This document shows, one piece after another, positions 1 through 12,132 of a stretch of DNA of 64,000 bases; position 1 is the first letter of the stretch, and the number at the start of each line of letters is the position of its first letter. The DNA is taken from NCBI GenBank assembly GCA_000328365.1, contig KB292835.1:169980-233979 (forward strand), written 5' to 3'. The notes beneath the pieces were generated by a model, which was not told the DNA's origin, did no database searches, and worked only from the letters and a program-made list of their open reading frames with translations. The translations under genes were made by a program, and so were the position numbers. The DNA comes from Capitella teleta (lineage: Eukaryota > Annelida > Polychaeta > Capitellidae).

Positions 1-103
1 TCTGTATATTCAATATACGTGTACAGGTGTACGCGTATTGAAATGTAGTATTCAATTTCACAGAAGCAGCCTATGCATTCTCTGTCATAATTCCAAGGGA
101 ATG
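1..103 (-). CDS. candidate second exon of the left-edge secreted gene (partial)
   Basis: On the minus strand the frame stays open from an AG at plus positions 104-105 to the window edge. Entered in phase 1, as the upstream signal exon (614-653) requires, it reads AFPWNYDRECIGCFCEIEYY and continues to the edge. The C-x2-C-x-C followed by an acidic stretch faintly recalls the N-terminal cysteine motif of i-type (invertebrate) lysozymes, but the ESGC that should follow is absent. The acceptor has a poor polypyrimidine tract and no donor is visible. The open run is short enough to be chance, so this is a weak call made mainly on phase agreement. Confidence 0.2.
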
Positions 104-613
104 CTATTTTTAGATTTCCTCAATTAGGATCTAGTTTGATAGAGAGGTCGCTCCGTGGTATGCTTGCAATTGCATTACGTCAATGCCTCTTCAGTTTATT
201 GATTGATTAAAGGTACGAAACGTCCTGTCACACGCAGTCACTGTTACATAAGAGTATGCATCTGATTGCGCTTATCATTGAACGATGCTTCAGTCGATGT
301 CTGGAGAAATGCCACTGAATTGCAACATTCACCACGACATCTCACAATGAACGCTATAAATTGTGTTATCTCACACTTTTATGTGACAAATTCGACGTAC
401 ATATTTAAATAAAATCGGTTACAACAGGATTCCAGGTGAATGTATATGCAGGTAAGCGATCAAGCTGCATGTCAATTAAGATATGTTATGTTCCCCTGTG
501 TTGAGTCACATGAATAAATTTGCTAAAACCCCTTTTAACAAACGTAACAATGCAGCAATCTTAGCACTCAATTAAACACGGTGAATAATACATTGACAAA
601 GGAATACACTCAC

Positions 614-663
614 CTCCAATTAACAAAACGAATCCAGGTAGTGTAAATCTCATGAAAACCCAG
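614..663 (-). CDS. signal-peptide exon of a secreted-protein gene leaving the left edge
   Basis: The minus strand has an acceptor (TTTAAACTGGTGCAG), a few untranslated bases, an ATG at 653-651 and the hydrophobic stretch MRFTLPGFVLLIG, ending in phase 1 at the strong donor GTGAGT (613-608). It is a textbook first coding exon of a secreted protein: short n-region with one Arg, leucine/valine core, small residues at the end. An untranslated exon and TATA box lie upstream at the expected spacing. The mature protein would begin in the next exon, at lower coordinates or outside the window, so its function cannot be named. The start is chosen because it is the only ATG between acceptor and donor. 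Confidence 0.6.
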
Positions 664-1034
664 CTGCACCAGTTTAAAGCGAATATATTGGAGACTGGAC
701 ACCTTTTAGACCAGAAGTGCTAATGCTTAGCTTCCTTTATGAAGCGACTCTCGACAGTGGCATAAAAGCAAACTAAAAAAAGCTATACAAGCGGGGGAAA
801 AAGTAGCCATAATAATTATAAGGGCGCTTCTGTTTGAAATAACAATTATACTAAGATAAACCAACACTCAGTGTGCAGAGTACCTCACGCAGAGTTTGAA
901 AAAGGTATTAATGGAGGCTTGTTAATTAAGGGGATCACTAATTAGTAAAGTTTACATTGTTGTTTTCAAAAGGTGAACAAACTTGGTTGTTTTCTTAGTA
1001 ATCAGGTCGTCTGCGGAATTGTTGGAGTACTTAC

Positions 1035-1086
1035 GTCTTGAGTGTGAGAGAGGGTGATGCAGGTAACTAGCAGGTGAGAAATGAGG
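1035..1086 (-). other. putative 5' untranslated exon of the left-edge minus-strand gene
   Basis: About 30 bases downstream of a TATA box on the minus strand is a short pyrimidine-rich stretch ending at the donor GTAAGT (1034-1029). It contains no long frame. Together with the acceptor before 663 it gives an intron of 371 bases. The transcription start is inferred only from spacing to the TATA box. Confidence 0.45.
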
Positions 1087-1112
1087 TTTCAGTTTGTGTT
1101 CGGAGATGAGGG

Positions 1113-1119
1113 TTTTATA
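1113..1119 (-). promoter_or_regulatory. TATA box of the left-edge minus-strand gene
   Basis: TATAAAA on the minus strand, within AAGTATAAAACCC, lies about 30 bases before the inferred untranslated exon ending at 1035. Its position relative to two good splice sites and a signal-peptide exon is what supports it. Confidence 0.5.
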
Positions 1120-4100
1120 CTTATAACAGGGCTCAGGTGACTGACATCTCTACGAAAGCATCGCAAAATGAACTCGGCAATTTAAGGATTTTGCGTTTAC
1201 AAATGCGAAGAAATTAGGTGAAAATGAGCAAACAACGCCGAATAACACAATGGCGTGATTGTAATTTTTAAATTTACCCAATACGATTATTGCGTAACCG
1301 AATTTACGTGGTTAATGATTTAATGCAATCTTACACGTCAACTTAAAATCCACTCTAATAACGATCTAAATGATTACACTGTCCATTGTAGTATATAGAT
1401 TGTCCTACATAATGCACACGATAATAGTATACACCGTTGATATGATTAATCAGCAATGCACCTGTATAATTACAGCAGGCTTTGATGTGGTCATTATTGA
1501 AATGCAGTGACCTTTTTTTACCAACGACAAAACGAACCGCTTTGAGTGATCCACGGAGCAAATAACCTCACCAGGAGTTACCTGCGCAATCAATAAGACA
1601 AATCGTACAAATGTATATTTCAACCTGTGCAGGTGAGTGATGATAGCCACTGAAGGCCACCCTCTTTGCACAGCATAGCCGCGAGCATCTTTCATATTGG
1701 GAGGTCGTTCTTACGCTCTTCCATATCACTCAGTGTCAGCTGAATGTGTTTAAAGGGAATGCACACAATAAAAATTAATTTAATTACCTGTGCGAGTAGA
1801 AGCTAATCAGCCAGGTGTGACGGTGGCGGGGGGTCTGGTGTAGCATTGTTTGCACCTTCAACAAAAGTGTGTTCTCTTCGTCTGCTTGTGGCATTGGTTT
1901 TATTGCGTGTAGTTTTTCATGGATCATAATTTATCTCTTTGAAAATATATATACTTAGCAGAAATCGTGCATAATTGGATTTGCTTGGGTGAAATGAAGG
2001 AATTTATATGTTTAGGTAAAGAAATATAAAGTAATATAAAGTATAGGTAAAGAAATATAAGATAAACAAGGAAATAAATGAAGATATGCACGATTCAACC
2101 GGGCAAAAGGATGTTCTACCATTCTAACTGTACTTACATCGGTAGCTAGACTAAGGACGCCCTCTAAGCTCCACGCACAGCTTTGCATAGAGGCAAGCTA
2201 CACAAATTGAGGAGAGGGTCACCCAGACGGAGCATAAACAAAGATTGCGAGGAAGCAAAGATGGCGGTCTTTGTGGGTCTTTAGATCCGAGAATGATCGT
2301 CCCAACTGCGATGATAGGTTGTCCGCTCTGACCTACGGACAATATATTCAGATGTCCCTCTGTCATTTCAGACGACAGCGTGCCTGATTGTGCAGAATTG
2401 CTGGGTTTCTTTTCCTGCGACCCTGAGATCCTTGGGAGAGGCCCTTAAACCCTGATCTGGGTCTTGTAGCGTTCATAAATCAGCCAAATCGACTTTAGGC
2501 GGCGTCTTTTGATCTCGCGGTGCACTTACTGGCTGTTGTAACGCGCATGAATCGCCGTCAGTTGGCTCTGATTCGGGGAAGAATGCTGCATGGCGTCCTG
2601 TGTGTTCAAGTGGAGTGGCGGAGAAGTGTACGAACTTCACTTTGCGGTGCAGCTGCATGACCGTTTAGACATTTATCGTACAACTGCTTTCTTGTGAATG
2701 TCGTATTTCTATCGCTACCGCATTTGGCGGTAATGGAGTGATGATGTGACCTCAGGCATTCAGTTATGCAACCAAATTTGACGAAAGTAAATCTGAGTTT
2801 GTGTTTGGAAATTACGACCAGTTTCACAAAAAGAAAACTTTCATTATTTACAAAGATTTACAAAGAACGGAAAGAAGATATAAAAAAATAAATAATAATG
2901 ACTGCATGTGCATTATTCTACATGTACATGCGCCCTATATTTGTGATGCTAATAGCTAATAGCTAATAGCGCCATAGTATACCGATGTAATGTGGTAATG
3001 CTTCTAATATTGTTCTACTTGGTGGCTTCCAAATGCTCATAACGACATAATTCTCATAATCGTTGCACACAAATTCAGTTGTAGAGGTCAGAAGAGGGAT
3101 CGGCACAATGAGCACATCTGCTACCTGCTGCAGAGGTGCTGACCTGTGAACGATGGCAGAGATAATGAGGCACCGTGTGTTCTACTCTAAGAATTACGTA
3201 ACCGAAAAAATCGTAGTTATTCAGCTCGATTTGTGAGCTAAACTCGCTGCATGCGTTTAGCATTCCTACTCCAACGAACGCACATGCACTTGATTGGCTG
3301 ATTACGGCGGCAATCGCAGGGATTGTAAACAGCTGACCCTCAGGGCACCCGATGATGAGGGCGCGGTGGAGAGCACAGCACCCGTAGAGGGTTAGCATGG
3401 GGGTCAGTGTGTACTGTAATTAACGAACTTTATTGTGGGTTAATTATTGCATTAATTAATTTCTGATTCAGCACTTTTTAAATGATCGTTTCCAAACTGA
3501 TACATACCGAATATTTCTATATAAGTAAGCGAACTAATATTGAAGCTACTGTGCCAGTAAAACAGCTAACTTCTCACAGACAAAGGGGGTTGGATGTGCC
3601 ATCGTCCTCGCGGACCATTCTGTCACGAGAGACGCCCATCGGAGTGCTATCTGCGGTCATTTGCCACAGCAGCGTCTCAGAGGGTGCAGATTATTGTCCA
3701 AGAAATCAAATTCATCATCTTTGCTGTCGCCTAGGATCGTCCAATGTCTCGAACGCAGTCTTATCGACATGTGTCGCTGCCCGGCACGTGACCATCCCTG
3801 GGGTGGACTAATGGCACGCCGCGGGGTGGGGGCGGTTAGCAGGGGGGTGGGGGCGAAATCTAATTTGCACAGGACATGCACGGAGCGCATCCCCATTGAA
3901 GAGCGCCGTTGCTATGCCAACCAGATTTAGACGGATTTTGAAAAGAGTTTGGTTGGTAAACATCGGAAGGGAGGGATATGGGAGGCATCGGCTTAACAGG
4001 GGGTCACCTCGGCTTAATTTAGGCCCTGATTTGATTCATGGTTAAAACAGAGTTAGGAAAAAACATTCCTCGTTAATCCGTTTTGTTCCTGCTTCGGTTC

Positions 4101-4384
4101 TTTCTCTGTTTACTTGGAGCTGAAGTTTTGTCGCCAATTAACGTTCTGATGTGGTGATATTATCTCTACTCGCACTTAAAGTATAATTTTAATAAAAGAT
4201 GTGCCACGATATTCTCAATAACCAGCATTTAGAATTTATAAAGCATATAAATGTAGCTTTGAAACTTTATAATTATCAGTGAGAATCCCAATGGAATATT
4301 TTATCTGGGCCTAAATATGATCCGCAGATTTTGTGAAAATTCATTGATATTAGATGCACGGGCTTTGCTATGATTAAGTCTCTT
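1120..4384. other. intergenic DNA, no gene recognised
   Basis: Only short frames without splice support are seen. Minor features are a partial duplication of AGGTAAAGAAATATAA near 2010-2060 and a threefold TAATAGC repeat near 2950. Nothing here resembles a conserved protein domain. Confidence 0.5.
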
Positions 4385-4388
4385 TTAA

Positions 4389-5063
4389 CTCATTCGGCCC
4401 CGCGAGCGCCTTAGAGCGTCACACTCAACGCGAGCCTCATCCCCGCTGCCGCTTTAAAGCGTTCATGCGCAGCGCCCGCTGTTCCCGCAGACGCTTTGCG
4501 GCGGCGATTCTGTGACTGCAACTTCCCCCCACTGACGTCGTGAGACGTCGTTTACTATTGGTTGGCTGGTATGACCTGAAATGTGCTGATTGGTCCAGAT
4601 TTTCAAGTAGGTCAGAGGTAACATATTTGCATATGCATTGACCTTTGTTTGACACAAATTCGACCAATGAAAATGCCTGATACAGGTCTGATGAGCACGT
4701 GTTTTTGCTAGCTTTGCCGTCATGGCCGCCAGCGCATTGCTCTCTGTTTTGGCTAATGAGATCAGCACTAAAGAGATTTAGTCTTATAATTTCTAAAGTA
4801 TTAGGCTTGAGCACAAGTGAAATATATGTATAGAATCAGCAATCATTTCTCTGCAACATCAGCTATGACTCATTGAGCAAAGATCCGTAACGCGCTTGTA
4901 CTCGCGCTACTTATAAACGCGGTGTCCTACATATCGCGAAGCTCAGCTGAGTGCGCCATGCGCTCTGGGGAGAGAGCTGCTGCAGCACAGCTATGTGCGT
5001 GGGGGTGAACCGCTGATAAAGCGCTGGCCGCGAAGCCCGTAATTAGCGCTGGGGCCGAATGAG
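4389..5063. mobile_element. 675-bp non-autonomous DNA transposon, piggyBac-like (TTAA target)
   Basis: The left end reads CTCATTCGGCCCC and the right end GGGGCCGAATGAG, a perfect 13-bp terminal inverted repeat whose similarity extends a few bases inward (GCGAGCGC against AGCGCT). Each end is directly flanked by TTAA (4385-4388 and 5064-5067), the target duplicated by piggyBac-family elements. The interior is GC-rich and has no transposase frame of useful length, so this is a MITE-type derivative moved in trans. The ends start CTC rather than the CCC usual in piggyBac, so the family assignment rests mainly on the TTAA duplication. Intact ends suggest a fairly young insertion. Confidence 0.7.
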
Positions 5064-5067
5064 TTAA

Positions 5068-8000
5068 TATTATTTAAAAAGCATTTAAACCAAACTCAGG
5101 AAATAGAGTGTACACTCTTCAAGGAAACCAGTCAATACAAAGTGGACAGGCTTGCGGACAATGGTTGTTAAGCCCATTATATACATAACGTCATCTTCAT
5201 TTCCCCATCATGGCAGTGAAATAGTCAAATTACCATGTCTAGATTTGCACAAGTTGCATGACAACGGGTTAATAGAATGAGGTATATGGAATGGGCCCTG
5301 CCCTGTATTGCAGCCCTTGTGTACCGGAGTCTTTGATGCCTGTCTTCCGTCCATTGAGATTTGCATTTGAATGCGGCGGTTGTCCTGTTGGGGCCGCATT
5401 CTGTCTCCTAGCAACACATTCCATCAGAAACTTTTGACCGATAATCGAGTTACTTGACCACTGTCCATGCATATTCGATCGGTATTCAAAAGCAGGAGCG
5501 AACACCGCACAACAAAGAAAACGATGAATCATTAAAAACGATGAATCAATTTTGAGCAAGATAAGAAAAAGATAGCGCGTCGTCACGTGTCACAGACACG
5601 TGATTAAACGTCATTGTGATTTCTTCCGGAGCCACGACTGATAGCAAATCGATCATAGAGTAAATTGAATCTCGACTGAGCTCTCAGCTAATCGACTGTG
5701 TCGACCTCGACAGACGGACTGAGACCGAAGTCGACACGCAGGCTGTCATAACGCATAATGGCACGGAATTCCCCATGGATCTCTGTGTTGTTCGACATCA
5801 ACGAATCCGCCGAGATCATCGCTTGAATTAATGGCTGAAAGCGAGCATAAAATATCTCGACATGCGCACGCATACTAATTAGCATAAAAGGATCATTTAG
5901 AAACGATTAGCGTGTTAATTATGAGGGTTAATGCATCGCGTGGGGGCGTCAGAATGGGCGGATGAAACGACGTCCATTTCGATGGCTTCAGGCGCCTTCC
6001 TCTCTTACGTTATGACTGTTTTTTCACACTGCGCCCACATACATTAAGTCGGCATAACTGAAATGCTTTATCTCCGCCGGTTGCATAAATAGTTCTGCTC
6101 TGGCTGATATTCACGATCTGTTAACATTGTTCGCAAATGCAATTCGTTCATAAATTTAGTATTTATTTTGAATTTCTTTTATAGTTGGAATATTTTATCT
6201 CAGTTATGCTGAAATTCAATCACGTGAGCAAAAAAAAAATATATATATTTATAAAATATAAAATATAAAAAATGGAGTTTGCACGTTCTTTCGGTGAAAG
6301 TAATACTTACAGAATGCTCGCAAGGTAAAAAGCAAAGTTCATCACCGAAATATGCATTCATTTACCAAAAAAGATGAAGTAATTAATCTCACCGTGTTCT
6401 GAAGAAGTTTCGCAGTGAGCGCCGCTATCTGCAACCCAGGGCAGTGTCGCACTTCGTTGCTCCCTAATCATCCAGAGTCGTTGATTAATAAGTGGAACAC
6501 GTTCACAATTGATAGCATTCATGTCAAGCAAAACTGCAAACCCGATCCCTCTCCGCCTTGCTGCCTGTTTCGCTGCCCCAAATAACAACCCCTTTTGGTC
6601 GCTTTAGGGAACCGTTTGACGCGTTTTCTTTCACCCGAAAAGGCAGAACTCCGCTTCGTCATCTATCATCAATGAGTGTTGTGAATCCGCGATGAGACGG
6701 ATCATCAATTTAACATCAGGTGTCAGCAATCTCAGTGTTTCCTTCGCTCAGGCAAATCGTTATGTCATTGAAGTCGTTTGCGGCTTCCAGAAGATCTTTA
6801 ATTATTGAAAGCGCTTTGGCACTTTTGATGGTCATGAATATTCATATCTATTATCTGTTAGAAGTATTCACGCCTCGATGTGATTAATGAGGTGAGCATT
6901 AATGCACTCATTGATATGTTTATCGTTGATGAAGGGTACAGAAGCACAGAGCGCCCCACTATATAGCCATCGTGCGTCATGAGCGTCTAACCTGCATCCA
7001 TGTTGGCTCAAAGAGACTCCTTCTTTGGTCCCATCAACAATCCCCCCGAGTGCCCAGCGACGACACCCATACCGATCCCAGATAATTCAGTAACGACCGC
7101 ACCCTCAAGATACTTCACACAACGCACACTCCCTTGCCAACCCAATGAAAAAAAGGAATGCTCCCCCGGAAATCCATAGCTGCTAAACTTCAGCATTGAT
7201 TGCGACATCTCGCGTGGCATAATGGGACATTGGCGAAACAAAGAGATCGACTGCGTTGCTTGATACTCCTTCAATCCACAGATAAAGGCCTTTTTTATTG
7301 CATGAAAGGAGTTTGCAGCGCGTTTTGCTGCTTTGTTAGTTCTTGCATTGATGTTGTTCCGCACACTGTTGGTAGGCCTTGCAGCGTTCTATACTGAGGT
7401 CGACGACGAATCTGCTTGCTTCCTTTTATAGGAGAATTGATAAAGTGGGAACTCGAGTGCAAAGCTAAAAGAATTGCTACTACGCCCCTGCTTTCTTAGG
7501 TGTAAACAACGCTTTGTGGAGTTCATTCAGCGGATGGCTGTTTCTGCAATATGGCTCCTGAGGGAGTGACGACCGAATTCAGGCTTTGCTTCATCTACAG
7601 TCTCCCTGGAGGTTCCTGATATGACCAGATTGCGCACAAAATGAAGCTTTGTATGCAACACCGAGAAGGAAAATGCCTCTGGCCTCGATTCTGGTCTTGA
7701 TGCAATCGTGAGCGACTTAAACCTCAATCCAGTCAGTTTCTCTGTCTGTGGAGAAGAGCGAGCCACTGTTTTAATAATGCATAGTAAAGTATAGTAAATT
7801 TGACATATGTATCATCGCGTAAAGTTCAAGTTATATTATAGATCAATATCTGTTTATAATAAACGCCATTTAAGATAAAGAATAACCCACTTACAAAGAA
7901 AATCGTTTAAGCACCGAAACATCGAACATTCTTCATGAAACCACGAGAGAGGATCGTGGCAGGATTTCATCTGCACTTCTTTAGGGAGAGAGACGACCGA

Positions 8001-8630
8001 CCCATCGCTCAAGCCGCGGTCAGCCCAACAAAACGCCATCGATGTGGCCGCATACAGTGCCAACCAACCTTCCGCGCCAAAACCTCTTCAGACGCCCAAG
8101 CACTTGTGATCGATGTGGCTGAAACGGTAGTTGGCTCCGCTCTCACCAGGGGACGCCACATGCTGGGTGCACCGTGCAGTGGCGCCACCAAGCGAGCGCT
8201 ATAATAACTACACCAATTCCCCCCCCCCCCCCTTCCCTCTCTCGCTTCTCTCTTTCCCTCAGTCGCAGGTGGTCATTTTCAACATGTCCACCCAGATTTC
8301 TTCTCTGATATCCTTCGGGTTTTGCGTGTGGACCTCCTGATGACTGACCTTGCTTTCTAATGGGGTTCTCAACTCGTTGATGCTTTCGTTCTATTCATAC
8401 TGCATGCTCCCCATGCCCTGTGCTAAATATTGCTGTCATTATATGTACTAATATGCACTGTTGTCCACAACCTCAGCGTGAAGACAATATAAAGCTTCTT
8501 GTTATACGCATCAAGACTTTTATTGCATGAGACGCAATGAGCGCGTGTCCCCTTTGTGGTTTTATTAAATAATGTATGCTCCCTGTAACCGGAAGTTAAA
8601 TGACACCCTGCATTTCTCACCATTCCACTG
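5068..8630. other. intergenic DNA, no gene recognised
   Basis: Contains one tight perfect hairpin at 5583-5603, an A/T-rich run near 6228-6275 and a cytosine run near 8220-8232. The open frames of 60-118 codons carry no signal peptide, domain or matching splice sites. Confidence 0.45.
5583..5603. repeat. perfect hairpin with two CACGTG E-boxes
   Basis: TCACGTGTC and GACACGTGA are perfect inverse complements separated by three bases. Each arm contains CACGTG, the E-box bound by USF/MYC/MITF-type bHLH-zipper factors. Whether it works as a protein-binding palindrome or is just a short inverted repeat cannot be told from sequence. Confidence 0.5.
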
Positions 8631-8635
8631 TTGTT

Positions 8636-9096
8636 TTATCTATGTGCAGCCAGGAACGTCATACTGCTGAACAAACTGGCCATTCCACAGTCAAAGGTCA
8701 AAGGGCAAGGGTCATGTAATCCACCAATTAATCCGGATTTCCTTCCTTTCATTAAACGGCTTATTAGTTCTGTTTTCTTTCTTGTAACTTCCTCCATGAT
8801 CCTTGATCCTTCTCCTTCTCGCCATCTTGCTTCCATCCTTGACTTTTTAAATCGAACCATGTATGTTTTTGCTGCCTGTCGTTTACACCGACGAGCATAA
8901 TCACCAGTCTCAATTTCAATTCCCTCAATTTTACACTCTCTTGGTCTTAATTCTCCTCCTCTGCATGTTGTCCGTTCTGGTCCAGTATTCAGCCAAACCT
9001 CCCAACACGTGATCATGACTTCCAATCTCTTGTCCCCCATCTTGGGATACTTCCAATACCTCCTTCTGGGTTGAGGGTCCCAGGGAGAACATCACC
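8636..9096 (-). CDS. unrecognised basic protein-coding frame, possibly element-derived
   Basis: The minus strand is open for about 150 codons. Near its start it reads WKYPKMGDKRLEVMITCWEV, followed by a strongly charged Lys/Arg/Glu-rich stretch containing RRCKRQAAKTYMVRFKKSRM, then TRKKTELISRLMKGRKSG. An acceptor-like GGAGCTGGCAG precedes it (around 9097-9107), so it may be one exon. Composition is more protein-like than other frames of similar length here, and it sits in sequence that looks repeat-derived. I do not recognise the family. It could be the remnant of a transposon protein, a host exon, or a chance frame helped by purine bias. Confidence 0.35.
8695..8707 (+). promoter_or_regulatory. 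nuclear-receptor DR1-type motif (AGGTCA-A-AGGGCA)
   Basis: Two direct half-sites spaced by one base, AGGTCA A AGGGCA, followed at once by a third half-site-like AGGGTCA. DR1 is the arrangement bound by HNF4, COUP-TF and RXR-containing dimers. The motif match is exact for the first half-site and one base off for the second; function is not shown. It overlaps the weak minus-strand frame. Confidence 0.3.
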
Positions 9097-9109
9097 TGCC
9101 AGCTCCGAT

Positions 9110-10135
9110 TACCGTAATTTTAATGCCATCAGTCAACGACTAAGAGAAGCGAGGACCCCATTTGGCTCTGGGCCCAGCTGAGTGGTGTGCGATAGGGTGG
9201 CCCACAATTAGTGGGTTCCTCTCTTGAGCTAGGGTCCTGACAGCTCCCCTCCACGACAACCTACAAGCTAGAACACACAGGAATGCAAATCTTCCCACAA
9301 TGCATTGCGGGCTACCGGAAGTGAGCTAGCGATATCTTTGCTTCGGTGCTCGATATGAACACACAATCAGCTACCTGATCCGTGCTCATTAGTTGCATCC
9401 AGTAGGTACAAACATAAAGCGCCACAAGGCATTGACTGCCTTTGTGTGCTGGGAAGATGCTAAGTGCTAATACTGCTCCATGAACACCAAGAATTTTGCC
9501 TCAACAGTATTAGGATTCACGACGCCTTAGAGGCCACACCCTGTCTTTTCTCTTGCCTGTGAGTATTCAATAAGAAAAGTAGGCCTTTGGGTGGGTGTCT
9601 GGTTTCTGGATAAACTACTACATGTATGTGCATGCAGAGAATATTTTTAGGACACACGTGAACGTTAATTTAGGATGGCATTCTTCCCAGATATCGACAG
9701 CAAGAGACACGCGAGGTATCAGATTACATAGATATGGAGACGAGCTTCTTCATGTTAACATTCAAGATCAGACATCGGCTTTTCTCCCCATTGTAAAACT
9801 TTTCTCCCCATTGGTTTTAGCGTGTCCTCTGAGCCGCTATCAGTGTGTAGCAAAAGCCCAGAATTAGGCTACGTACAGAGCGGCTTCTGGTTTCAGACCG
9901 ATACAAAATTACAAAATTAAGAAATCAAGACAAGGTTGAGTTGAAAATGGGCTTACCTCTGACATATCGACAAGTTCCATGTCAACAATCGGATTCTAGC
10001 CAATCATTTAAAACATGAGAGACCCTCTTGGGCAATCAATGATATGAAAAATTCCAACATTTCTACAATTTTTTTCATCTCCTAAACAATGACATATGGA
10101 CAACAACAATAATGCCTATTTGTCAATAACCAAAA
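9110..10135. other. intergenic or repeat-derived DNA, no gene recognised
   Basis: The stretch around 9160-9330 has the look of an old interspersed repeat but no boundaries could be fixed. No exon with splice support was found. Confidence 0.4.
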
Positions 10136-10139
10136 CATA

Positions 10140-10342
10140 CCAGCAAAAGTATCACCAGCAAAAGTATCACCAGCAAAAGTATCATCAGCAAAAGTATCAC
10201 CAGCAAAGGTATCACCAGCAAAGGTATCATCAACAAAAGTATCACCAGCAAAAGTATCACCAGCAAAGGTATCATCAACAAAAGTATCACCAGCAAAAGT
10301 ATCACCAGCAAAAGTATCATCAGCAAAAGTATAATCAGCAAT
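10140..10342. repeat. 15-bp minisatellite, about 13 copies
   Basis: The unit CAGCAAAAGTATCAC is tandemly repeated with single-base variants (AAAAG/AAAGG, ACC/ATC). Because 15 is a multiple of three, frames stay open on both strands (YHQQK one way, DTFAG the other); these are by-products, not proteins. The array grades into an (AAT)-rich stretch to about 10415. Confidence 0.85.
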
Positions 10343-10756
10343 AATATCATTAATAACAATAGTAACAGTAATATCAGTAACATCAATATTAATAATATCA
10401 ATAATAACAACGCATTCGATGAGATTCGCAACGAAAACAATGGAATTCCTGGCGGCCAAGGTTGTTATCTCCTTTTGTCTCTTGCTAGCAATCTTAAATG
10501 GGGTTTTGAACTGATGAACTGCAGCATCAGGGTGTGGACCCAGCTTTGGACCATGCCAAAAAAGCGGCCAAGGGTGATTGCAGTGGGCAGAGTGTTTCGG
10601 AGGGACTCTCCTCTGACCAGTGGGCCTGTGAGGTCCACTTTGTTTCACTTCCGCTGTGACAGTCATTGGTGTATGTCATGCTTAACCCATTGCATCTTGG
10701 TGCCTGGGCAGCAACGTTTCTGTTAGATCGAGAGTGGGGCTGTGCTGTGGAGTCAA

Positions 10757-11112
10757 TTAGTCAGTTCCTCTCGAGTAACTCTTGAAAAGGCTAAATACTT
10801 CATTCTGTTGCATGACAGACCCAGTCTTCTCCACTTGCTTTATGATCACTTGACTGCCACCTGAAAAAGAAGAAATTTATTATTAACGTTTTTAGTATAA
10901 ATTAGGCAAACACTTGCCTGTTGCACGACAGACCCAGTCCGAAGCGGTCTTCTTTCTTCATTTGCTTTTTCATCACTGTGTTGCCACCTAAAAAAGAAGA
11001 GAAATTATTATGAATGCCATTAAAATGAATTAACAAAGGACTTGAATAAGGAGCCCAGACCAGAGTGGTCTGCTTTCTTCATTTGTCATCCATGCGTCTT
11101 TGTTTTGCACAT
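10757..11112 (-). repeat. three diverged tandem copies of an acceptor-plus-exon-like module
   Basis: On the minus strand three blocks begin after a strong acceptor-like tract (TTTCTTCTTTTTCAG, TCTTCTTTTTTAG, GATTCTTTTTACAG) at 10860, 10987 and 11112. Each continues into related sequence of about 70 bases (compare AAATGAAGAAAG followed by AGACC and CTGGGTCT). Copy two ends at CAACAG|GCAAGT, which would be a GC-type donor. Copy one, read in phase 1, stays open for 34 codons from GGSQVIIKQVEKTG to a stop at 10757. Frames and phases do not agree between copies, so this may be duplicated small exons of a minus-strand gene or just a decayed tandem repeat. Confidence 0.45.
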
Positions 11113-11970
11113 CTGTAAAAAGAATCACAATCAAATTAATGAGGAGAAGATTTTGTGATCACATTAGAAAAACATGTAATTATTATGAGCTCTATATGAT
11201 TGTATCTAATTCAGTGAGAAGAATATAATATTTTTAATTGAGAATTTATCGAGTTCCTATGACATCTGCTCAATGCGTAAATCTGCTCATTTGCTATGTT
11301 GATCACTCCCGTGCCCATTACCCATGTTGTGAACTTTAAAGAAATTGAAATCTACTAAATCTGACTTTTGTCCGTTGCTCTCGTCCGACCATTTTTTGAA
11401 TCCAGGTTATGAGATGTTCATACAGTTGTCTTTGTTAGTTAGTGTCCATGTTGTTTTCGCTTGCTGATGTGCTAAGTTCAATGTTACACTCTGTTTTAAT
11501 ATGCATACCTAAGAGACATATAGACCCCCCCCTAATTGATAGTAACAAATATATTGCATATTTATTTGTAAATAACGAGATTTTCAGCCTGGTGCAGGGG
11601 AACCACAAGCGAGGGCCGGCGCTCCAGCTGACCGTCCCCAATTGCCCAAAAACGCTCTCCCTCCACCGCGTCCATTCTCTTTATTCTTCGCGTTTGTTTA
11701 AACTTGGATCAGCGATGACTTATATTGATACAACATGATGCATGTGGTACTAATTGTTGTAAGTGTGCTGATGTCTACAGGGAACAACTATTTTTAAAGT
11801 CTTATTTCCATCTTTGTTGCTGTAAATTTTAGTATAAAATTCGAATCTAATGAGCAACCGTTAGATGCATCCCTAGCACTGCAATTGATCTGAGATCAAA
11901 TCCACAGAGGTGTGCAATTCTAATGCATACATAAGTATACCCTTCCATCGTCCATGTTTTGCGCTTTATT

Positions 11971-12003
11971 AATCATAATGTACATATTTTGTACATTATG
12001 ATT
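11971..12003. repeat. perfect 14-bp stem hairpin
   Basis: AATCATAATGTACA and TGTACATTATGATT are exact inverse complements separated by the five bases TATTT. A/T-rich; could be a cruciform-prone palindrome or the remnant of a small inverted-repeat element. No terminator function is implied in a eukaryote. Confidence 0.6.
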
Positions 12004-12132
12004 GTTGGTTTCTATCTAATAGCATCTTCCATTTGTTCCCTTGTTCTGTTTTGTTTTGTCCCCCATTCATCACTGCATGTACGAGTATATATTTCTAACG
12101 CATTTAATATACATTTAATTAATGTACATAAA

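Noticed and set aside
10082-10666. 194-codon minus-strand frame with DTFAG repeats, and its plus-strand YHQQK counterpart
   Set aside because: Both are produced by the 15-bp minisatellite and its flanks; no start context, leader or splice support.
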